From Siderastrea radians (Eukaryota; Cnidaria; Anthozoa; Scleractinia; Rhizangiidae), in contig OZ024888.1 in assembly GCA_964017195.1 (NCBI GenBank), positions 11,727,701-11,791,700 of the forward strand: a stretch of DNA of 64,000 nt. The letters are read 5' to 3'. Below, piece after piece: positions 56,313-64,000 of this stretch. A program made the position numbers and the translations under genes. The stretch's first letter is position 1. Each line of letters begins with the position of its first letter. The notes under the pieces are model-generated. The model made no database searches. It had not been told where the DNA came from and saw only the letters and a program-made list of their open reading frames with translations.

Positions 56313-56369
56313 ATTTTTTTATATAAAACTGTTGCTTCCTCGGAACATTTGATTTTAGTATAATTTCAA

Positions 56370-56590
56370 AGCAATATTCACCGCGCTACCCGGTGAATAT
56401 AACATTTCAAGGCGCGGCTGCTATGCTAAGTTACTTTTTTCCTGTGTTGTTGTCAACTTTTAGCTGGTTTTTGTTAACTTTTTGATGTCCACCTCTCAAA
56501 ATTATGCTAAAACAATTATTCGCCTCAGGCTCAGGAAATATTCGCCAATATTTACTTCGCCTTCGGCGAATAATTGTTAAATAATTAGGG
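56370..56590. mobile_element. Fold-back element, GTGAATA/TATTCGCC type
   Basis: Left AATATTCACCGCGCTACCCG and right TATTTACTTCGCCTTCGGCG with AACAATTATTCGCC show inverted symmetry. Similar sequence is at 41050-41350. No coding frame. Confidence 0.45.
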
Positions 56591-56650
56591 AACTGGTCAA
56601 AACTATTTTACATGCTAGGGACCCACTTTTCGGGGGACAGGGCAAGGAAG

Positions 56651-57395
56651 AGACCATGGGTCTCTCAAGCTGGGTGGGGGGATATATGAGAGAACATGGG
56701 TCTCTCAAGCTGGGTGGGGGGATATATGAGAGAACATGGGTCTCTCAAGCTGGGTGGGGGGATATATGAGAGAACATGGGTCTCTCAAGCTGGGTGGGGG
56801 GATATATGAGAGAACATGGGTCTCTCAAGCTGGGTGGGGGGATATATGAGAGAACATGGGTCTCTCAAGCTGGGTGGGGGGATATATGAGAGAACATGGG
56901 TCTCTCAAGCTGGGTGGGAGGATATATGAGAGAACATGGGTCTCTCAAGCTGGGTGGGGGGATATATGAGAGAACATGGGTCTCTTAAGCTAGGTGGGGG
57001 GATATATGAGAGAACATGGGTCTCTCAAGCTGGGTGGGGGGATATATGAGAGAACATGGGTCTCTTAAGCTAGGTGGGGGGATATAGGAGAGAACATGGG
57101 TCTCTCAAGCTAGGTGGGGGGATATATGAGAGAACATGGGTCTCTTAAGCTAGGTGGGGGGATATATGAGAGAACATGGGTCTCTCAAGCTGGGTGGGGG
57201 GGATATACAAGAGACCATGGGTTTCTCAAGCTGGGTGGGAGGATATATGAGAGAACATGGGTCTCTCAAGCTAGGTGGGGGGATATACAAGAGACCATGG
57301 GTCTCTTAAGCTGGGTGGGAGAATATATGAGAGAACATGGGTCTCCAAAGCTAGGTGGGAGGATATATGAGAGAACATAGGTCTTCCAAGCTTGA
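56651..57395. repeat. 40-bp minisatellite, about 18 copies
   Basis: Unit: TCTCTCAAGCTGGGTGGGGG followed by GATATATGAGAGAACATGGG. Most copies are identical; later ones differ by CTAGG for CTGGG or by AGACC for AGAAC, and the period slips by one base near 57200. The low divergence implies recent expansion. The frame read through it is a repeat artefact. Confidence 0.95.
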
Positions 57396-59250
57396 TTTAT
57401 ATCTTTCAATCTATCTACAAGAATACGTTTATCCAATTAAAGAAAGGAATGCGCACGTGAAGAATGCAATCTTCATTAAATGACCGTTCATGCGTGAAGC
57501 GCGTTGACTGTAAAGCTGTGGAAGTCCAAATTTAAAGGGGCATAGTCACGCTATTTTAGTTCACTTTAAAAATGAAAAATATGTCCTCACATCAATGAAC
57601 GCTCACAAATAATGGTCTAGTTTTGTTACCAAAGACTATATTACTTCACTGAAACTATTTTCTGTCGTCTGTTGTTACGGATAGCACGGATGGAAATGGA
57701 TTGCAATTTGAAAAAATAGGCTAAACTTTTCAGATTCTTTCAGCGTGTTGACATTAAATCGATAGCAAATGGTCATGGTTTGTTTTCTCTTAATGGCATT
57801 AAGTTAATTTGTTTCTTTAAATGTTCAAACACAATGTTGGGCATGGATAAAGTTAGCTCCCGATAATTTTAGCACAGATTTGACCAGAAATCTGCGAAGT
57901 CCTCGTGACTACGCCCCTTTAACAACTCTTCCTCTGTTATGAAGAACAGCGTGGTTCTTTTAGCAGAATAATAGTCATAAACTACTTTTATCTGTACGGG
58001 AGCCATCTGTGTTATTCTCGATAAAATCTGAAAACCTAAAACTTGCCAGCCGATCAAGAGATTATATGAGGAAAGGTACAGTCGAAAACTTGAAAACCTG
58101 CCAGCCACGTGAACAAAACATGCAACTGTCGTTTGACAAATGTTGTTCGTTTCCCGCCCAAAACAGCGCATTTTCATTGTGCCAGACGAGACTGATGTCT
58201 GGGAAACTGTCACGTTTGAAAAGTAAACATACGCGAAAAAATCGTCACGCACGCTTTAGGGACGCCAAGTTTAAGAAAAATTGTATGTGGGGAACCACGA
58301 GTTTCCGAAGATGATGAGATCGAAAGCGATATTTTGCCTTGTTTTGGTCGTAACTTTGACAGTTTCATCAATCATTTACTCTTATTTCATTGTTTTGCGC
58401 AATATGGAGCATCTATTTTGGATCACACGCAAAACCACGCAATGAAATATGACAAACATCGTGACATTTTGACTACGCAGTTCGCAAATAAAGTCCGCTA
58501 GCTAGCTATTTCTTCGTTACCTGTTTTTATAATCTTAATGTTTGAACATTTTTCCCGACGCCAAAACATAAAGCTTGCACAGAAACGGTAATGTGAAAAC
58601 CCCCGGAAAACCTTAACACGACACCGCAAGCAATTTGAAGAATTACATATCGGTAGGTGACTTCATACTCAGTACACTAGGCCACAAAAGTTTCTGGTAA
58701 TAAAATCCGTTTTACCTTATGTGACTGGTGCTATTAAATACTTAGAAATTACAGTCCCATTTACCCACTCTCCGAGATCACACGGGAAGGGATACGCGCC
58801 AAGGCACAGAAAGCCTAATTCACTTGAAGGCGATCAACCGGCGAGCAAATAATCATCCTAAACGATCTCTAGAATCCCGGAAAAGTGACGAAAATACATA
58901 AGATACACAACAGACATGGGTTTTCAAATTTTATTTAGAAGTTCACGGCTTCGAAAAGGAAAACTGAGATTATTTAGACCTACCTTCAGAGCATTCGAAC
59001 TCTCATATCACTCTTTGGTTTATACAGTTCATAACGGTGATCCAAATTAAAACAAAAGCAACTGACCTGTGCATTCGTTCGATATTTACGAGTTGAAACT
59101 TTAAATTCGATTCTGTAGGCACGCGCCACACAGAGATTTCGCCCCCAATCATTCTGTTTCCCACCACATTGCATAATCGCACAAAACGATAAGCCCAAAT
59201 GGAACTCGATCGCTTCCTCAGCTTTCTACACGGTGGTATCGACTATCGGT
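57396..59250. other. No supported gene
   Basis: A 127-codon minus-strand frame (57869-58252) overlaps a 101-codon plus-strand frame (58009-58314) with no domain in either. I see no clear promoter or splice pattern. Confidence 0.35.
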
Positions 59251-59257
59251 ATCCGGT

Positions 59258-59395
59258 CATTTCGTTCCATGGTCATTTCGTTCCAAGTCACTTCGTTCCA
59301 CAGTATAGTCAGTTCGTTACACAAAATAGTCAATTCGTTCCACGAGATAGTTAATCGTTCCACGAGATAGTTAGATCGTTCCACAAAGTACTAAA
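59258..59395. repeat. Short tandem repeat of TCATTTCGTTCCA type
   Basis: About seven imperfect units: GGTCATTTCGTTCCA, AGTCACTTCGTTCCA, AGTCAATTCGTTCCACGAGA, GTTAATCGTTCCACGAGATA and relatives. Spacing grows from 15 to about 25 bases. No coding content. Confidence 0.8.
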
Positions 59396-59450
59396 GTAGA
59401 AATAAACTTTTAACGCTTGAACAAACGCGGGAAAAAAGTTAGCCGTTCAC

Positions 59451-59600
59451 AGCACAGGGCGCAGAGGAGTCATATTTGACCGTAATGGTGGCTAAATATT
59501 CATCCGATCATCGTGCAAATCGATCTTGTTGATTCAAAACAATAAACGTGACTGAACAAAGCATCATGCTATCTGGTTACGCGTCTAGTGAAATTCCATC
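59451..59600 (-). repeat. Three-copy 140-bp repeat, copy 1 (inverted)
   Basis: Reverse complement carries GATAGCATGATGCTTTGTTC, GATCGATTTGC and GGTCAAATATGACTCCTCTG. The same blocks occur in forward orientation at 60165-60330 and 62370-62505. Confidence 0.8.
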
Positions 59601-59693
59601 GGCATGACGAAAACCGCATACAGCAGTTGCTGTGGGCGTATCACCAGTTACTAACAGCCGATTAACGGTAAAAAAAGGAGACAAGGGACGAAA

Positions 59694-59879
59694 TAGCCTG
59701 TTCCAGGCGTTCAGATAGTGGAGCGCGAGCGAACAATAAAGCGAGCGAAAGAGCAGGAAAAAAACGAGGGGAGGCTGGTTCCCTCGTCCTCTTCCCCAGC
59801 CTCCCCTCGTTTTTTCCTGCTCTTTCGCTCGCTATATTCTTCGCTCGCGCTCCACTATCTGAACGCCTGGAACAGGCTA
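59694..59879. repeat. 186-bp near-perfect palindrome
   Basis: TAGCCTGTTCCAGGCGTTCA at the left is mirrored by TGAACGCCTGGAACAGGCTA at the right, and complementarity runs inward through GGAGCGCGAGCGAA and GAGCAGGAAAAAA to a loop of about 20 bases (GGTTCCCTCGTCCTCTTCCC). Only a small indel and a few mismatches break the arms. Frames on both strands here are mirror images of each other and not genes. Confidence 0.9.
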
Positions 59880-60164
59880 GATACGAAAGCAATTTCGGTC
59901 CAATTTTCAATCCCCAATAAATCGCCACACTTCGAACAAAAAGGCCTCGTCTTTGCCAAGTGAAATGAAAATGATACTTTCTACCAAGGTGGATTAAAAG
60001 TTTAATCAGAAAGTTCGTTAAATCTAACTTTTGGAGAGCGAATTTTTGGAGTTGAACGGCCCGCTTTCGTTCGATGTGAACCGGGGGATACCGGTGACGG
60101 AAATGCGTCATCAACTACGTAACAAAGCATTATGCGCAGGATTGACAGGTCGGTCTTTCAGAAC

Positions 60165-60330
60165 ATACGCAAAGCTTAGCAACGCTATCCCGTGACGCGT
60201 AACAAGATAGCATGACGCTTTGTTCAGTCACGTTCAGTTGTTTTGAATCAATAAGATCGATTTGCGCGATGAATTTAGCCAGCATTACGGACAAATCTGA
60301 CTCCTCTGCGCCCTGTGATCGCATTTGATG
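60165..60330 (+). repeat. Three-copy 140-bp repeat, copy 2
   Basis: GCGTAACAAGATAGCATGAC, GATCGATTTGCGCGATGAAT and GACTCCTCTGCGCCCTGTG. Together with copy 1 it brackets the 186-bp palindrome. Confidence 0.8.
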
Positions 60331-61174
60331 TTGTTCAAAAGCCTTAAATAAAATACACTAAATATTTAGTCAAAGCTTCATGTTTACACCGATTGAGACT
60401 CGAAACATTTCACCAGAAAATCAGTTACGTCGCGTACTAAAATTTCTCACCAATTTTTAACCGACGAAGTTGAGTTAGAGCAGTCATGTCAAGAGGGTCG
60501 ACTGGTTTGGTCGGTCAAAATACGTCGTGTAAGGCTCACAAGGTGTGTGTTTCGCTATGGCCCAAGGGATGGGATGACGTATTCTGCAGTTAAGCCCATC
60601 GATTAGTACACACACGCACGCACGATAGGACAAGGGTCCACATAAAAAGTATCGTAGGTCCGCCGAGCAGTGTTGGTTTTGACCGGACTGAAATATCTGT
60701 GCAATACTAATGAAAGAAGGCAAGGAGGACTGATAATAACAGGAGGTGAAGTCCAGTGGCACTGTTGATGCTGGTGGGACCAAAGTGTTGCTGAGACATC
60801 GTAAGGATAGAATCGTTCTCAGTAAAGGTTATGAAAGGAAAATTCTGGTGTATGTTGTTGAGGTTATGTTTATTACTTGAAAATGTCTAGCTGCCAACGT
60901 TAAGAAAGGTTATTGGCAGGTGGGAAATGAATTACGACACGAGGCTGGATCTTCTTGGATAGTATACTATAAGCGGCACAGAAGGATATACCAGTTAGTC
61001 TTTTTAATTTTTCTGCTTTACTTTTGATTTTGAACCGATTTGTTCGATTTTAGAGTTCGAGACACTGACTTGCTGACTGCGGAAGAGGAAACCAGATTTA
61101 ACGATTACGTCATAAGACATGCTTTAACGTGTTTGAGATAAAGCGACGACTTCGCTTTTTACTAATTTCTCCAG
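60331..61174. other. No supported gene
   Basis: A short CACACGCACGCACG run near 60610. The 99-codon minus-strand frame at 60484-60783 has no recognisable motif. Confidence 0.4.
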
Positions 61175-61700
61175 ATCGATAATCATGTTTGTATAGTGCC
61201 ATATTCACAACAGTATATAAATGCTTCGCTTACAACTCTTGATAACGGCATGTTCAGTTGTGGACAAAATTTATCTTTAAATTTTAATTTTAATTCAACA
61301 AAATATTCAAAGCGATAAGATAGATGAGCTGAGTCATCCGGTTTTAAACATTACGTCATTCGGTAACGCAAAAGACAAAATACTCTCACAATTTTCGTTA
61401 CGCCGGTTAGCCCGTTGAGATTCTGACGATGTGTTTGTCTTTATCGATAATCATGTTTTTATAGTGCCCTATTCACAACAGTATATAAATACATTGCTCA
61501 CAACTCTTGGTAAAAGCAGGTTCAGTTGTGGACAAATGTATATCAACATTTAATTTTTTAGTTTAATTCAACAAAATTAAATATTCAAGGCGATAAGACA
61601 GATGAGCTGAGTCATCAGATTTTAAACATAACGTCATTCGGTAACGCAAAGGGCAAAATACTGTCACAATTTTCGTTACGCCAGTTAGCACGTTGAACCA
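61175..61700. repeat. Tandem duplication, ~265-bp unit
   Basis: GATCGATAATCATGTTTGTA, CAACAGTATATAAATG, GAGCTGAGTCATCCGG and TTTTCGTTACGCC at 61175-61420 recur at 61442-61700 with scattered changes. Both keep a TATATAAAT element. No open frame is conserved. Confidence 0.8.
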
Positions 61701-62369
61701 AGTAAAAACATTTGTCGAGGGTGGAGTGGGTAAAAACGACTGGTAAATGCCTATAATGCGCTTTCTTGTAACCTGTACGATAGAGCATAGCAATGATTTA
61801 TTTCGTATTTGCATTCACAATTTGGCTTAAGGAGCCCTTGACATGATTAAAGGAAACTGTGCACAAAGTGTGGTTCCCAGGTATGGGGAAAAGTTCAATT
61901 CTTTTGGGCTGTTACAGTGCCCATACTGATCAATCGTGAAGATGTGGTTACTTTTATATTGGGAAATTTGTCGCCCATTTTTTGAAATGCGTCTGTTTTG
62001 AGAATTTTTGTTTCGAGTTTTGAGGAAGACCGACCAAAAGACAGCGCAAAATGATCTTGAGTGAAGAATGCATAGTCTGTGGAGCTATGTTTGGTGAGGA
62101 GAGGGTGAATAATTCAGTTGACCTCCTTTCCAGGGTATTGGTCGCCTTTTCAGTTGGTCAAATTTAAGCGTTAGCTACAGTTACACACTTTTACTGCAAC
62201 TTGCTGTTACAGATGCTTGAATGTTATTGAAGCTGCAGTCACGCACGGCTCGCTTGCTTTCTTTTCGAGACGAACCAACACTTCGTCGGTTCTGCACGCA
62301 TTGCGGGCCTATGTTTGATAACGTCGCCCTTTGGGCGACCATTGTCGGCCTTTTGTCTTGCGGATAGAA
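61701..62369. other. No supported gene
   Basis: A small hairpin GTCGCCCTTTGGGCGAC lies near 62323-62339. Nothing else was identified. Confidence 0.4.
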
Positions 62370-62505
62370 TTTCACCAGACGCGTAACTAGATAGCATGCT
62401 TTGTTCAGTCACGTTCATTGTTTTGAATTCAAAACAGATCGATTTGCGCGATGAATTTAGCCAGCATTACGGTCAAATATGACTCCTCTTGCGCCCTGTG
62501 TTCAC
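62370..62505 (+). repeat. Three-copy 140-bp repeat, copy 3
   Basis: CAGACGCGTAACTAGATAGC, GATCGATTTGCGCGATGAAT and GGTCAAATATGACTCCTCTT. It keeps the GGTCAAATATGAC form of copy 1, so copies 1 and 3 may be closest. Confidence 0.8.
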
Positions 62506-63561
62506 AGTACTCGCAAATGGTAGTAAGCGCGGAGAAAGAAGACACGATCTTTGCGCCATTGTTAAGAGCGGTTCACCACTCGCATCCGGCAGACAATTCA
62601 TATTTGGAAATGTATGTACACGATTTGCATTTGCACTCGCCAAAATCAGTTCGCTACGGAATGCAAATGTTACAGAAGAATTGATTTAGTGACTGAGCAA
62701 TTGGAAATCAATTCCATCCGTTGCAAGAGAATTAATTTATACCAACGGTAATTTGTATTTTCTTGCGGTATACCTAAAGCTGAAGCAAGCCGAAGTCCTG
62801 AGTCGTGATTGGAAAAAAGGCCCAGTCCATATTTCGCGCACGTTCGCTTTGTTCTTTTTCTCCCGTTTTTTTTTCCATCTTGTAACCTGCTAAAAAAGAA
62901 AGCCTGATCGCAGGTTATTCAGCTTGTCACTCACTGACGCTTTAATATTCGTTATTTTTATGTATTCGACAAGCATTTTCATATTTTGTGGCAAACATCG
63001 AGCTCCGATTCCCCACACCCTGCCTGGTTTGTCATGTTTCTTTTTATAGCCTGCGGAACAGGCTTTTTATTTATTTATTTATTTACTTATTTATTTATTT
63101 ATTTTTTGTGTTTTTGGGGCAAACAAGCGATCACCTGTCGCCCACGCCAGAAACGTTTTCCAAAAAATGACGCCTGTTCTGCAGGCTACGTTTCTTTGGG
63201 CAAGTCTTGATGAACCAAAATCTCGCGCGATATGTATGACATGATTGGAAAGGTGAGATATTTAAAACTGGTGAAATCATAACCAACATCCCCTGATTCT
63301 TCACACTTCACTGAGAGAGGCGCGGCTGGGATAACGGAAACAAACCATTTATGTTAACCTAAAACGTGTTGTGCTCGAATTGTTCCACAAGCTGTCCACG
63401 GACTGACTGAGTTCATCCGTTCCCGGTGCCAGATCCCCAGCTATATTCGATTTCAATTGCGAATCTTATCGAGGGCACACATTCGTCTAGAACGTTCGAC
63501 GTGTTTTTTGTGGATGTGGATGTGAGACTTGACTAGAACGTCATCTTTTGATGAAGTAGAC
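62506..63561. other. No supported gene; ATTT microsatellite
   Basis: An ATTT run lies at 63067-63104, and near it GCCTGCGGAACAGGC (63049-63063), a small palindrome. The frames through the run are low complexity. Confidence 0.4.
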
Positions 63562-63756
63562 ATGTCGCGGCATTCGTATTTATACCGAAATGTTCCACTC
63601 ATTGACGGAAACCTAGGATTAAGTGTTCCCGCAAGAATATCTCGTCAGAGCGTGAAGTTGCCCACTACTGTTGTGAACAGCAGTGCCGTTAAGCGTGTGC
63701 CTCCGTTAAGTTCCTGTCTGCAAGCCAGGGCTCAACTGCAGAGTGAAACAGCTTAA
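63562..63756 (+). CDS. Small candidate ORF or first coding exon, 64 codons
   Basis: An ATG in ACATGTCG context opens 64 codons with even base use (MSRHSYLYRNVPLIDGNLGL, then VKLPTTVVNSS and LSSCLQARAQLQSETA) before TAA. There is no repeat content, and the upstream 200 bases contain GC-richer sequence that may be a promoter. Possible donors (AGA-GTGAAA near the end; CCA-GTGAGA just after the stop) leave open that it is the first exon of a gene running off the window. No domain is recognised. Confidence 0.3.
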   Translation: MSRHSYLYRNVPLIDGNLGLSVPARISRQSVKLPTTVVNSSAVKRVPPLSSCLQARAQLQSETA

Positions 63757-64000
63757 CTCCAGTGAGATTGTATAAGAGAGAAATCCAAGCGCAACTTAAA
63801 GGGGATAATAAGAATCGGGCGTGTAATGTTTGTTGGGAATGAGGAACACATTGCGATGAAATTTGCTTTCGATATAAATCCCGAATAGATTGATGTACCT
63901 GTGCTACGGAGTTTCCTAACGAACGTCGTGTGTGAATACGATCGACAATTGATAACTTGGTTAACGAAGTAGAGGATCAGAAATGTGATACGTGTTCTTA
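63757..64000. other. Window end, no feature seen
   Basis: Unremarkable sequence; contains CAGTGAGA (63760-63767), which could be a splice donor for an upstream exon. Confidence 0.3.

Noticed and set aside
57114..57380. 88-codon frame with regular Gly-Gly-Tyr repeats
   Set aside because: It is a read-through of the 40-bp minisatellite, whose period is not a multiple of three.
59662..60114. 150-codon minus-strand frame and its plus-strand counterpart
   Set aside because: They mirror each other across the 186-bp palindrome and have no domain.

Overview
This is eukaryotic DNA, most likely from a cnidarian (a stony coral or related anthozoan). That is an inference from its style: AT-rich, intron-bearing, dense in Penelope-like, CR1/L2-like and Gypsy retroelement debris, TTAA-flanked MITEs, fold-back repeats and a tRNA-bearing repeat, with host-type domains (discoidin, HECT). 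No bacterial operon, Shine-Dalgarno pattern or CRISPR array is present. Most of the window is repeats; only a few genes can be supported.

Layout. 1-9.4 kb: a possible gene 3' end (exon 964-1017 plus a short terminal exon at 3260), several MITEs, and a candidate minus-strand exon at 6032-6195. 9.4-15 kb: no gene, fold-back and tandem repeats. 15-24 kb: decayed retroelements (two CR1/L2-like LINE tails, two Penelope-like tails, one unclassified cnidarian-type element) and a repeat carrying two tRNA-like genes in opposite orientation. 24-25.1 kb, minus strand: the last two exons of a discoidin (F5/8 type C) gene. 26.3-31.5 kb: a large inverted repeat enclosing a 1.4-kb DNA transposon with a RecQ-type helicase fragment and an 11-bp target-site duplication. 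32-33.6 kb: a broken Gypsy integrase. 33.6-56.4 kb: a higher-order repeat built of 106-bp satellite arrays, conserved modules of about 450 bp and ATTC/TTCG microsatellites. 56.6-57.4 kb: a 40-bp minisatellite. 57.4-64 kb: a 186-bp near-perfect palindrome, a three-copy repeat, a tandem duplication and one small candidate exon at 63562.

The main discovery lies inside the higher-order repeat: a 9,440-bp element at 42643-52082, flanked by TA, with inverted repeats of about 0.9-1.0 kb. It carries two convergent, apparently intact genes. One encodes a HECT-type ubiquitin ligase (plus strand, about 674 aa), the other a DDE integrase/transposase (minus strand, about 418 aa). Each inverted repeat holds an array of ~20-bp TCACGGC repeats, a promoter with a conserved ATGGCTGCG element and tiny uORF, and a zinc-ribbon first exon. 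The two proteins therefore start with nearly the same CxxC-CxxC module, supplied by the repeats themselves. This looks like a DNA transposon that carries its own ubiquitin ligase, with both proteins possibly addressed to the same DNA or partner through a shared zinc ribbon.
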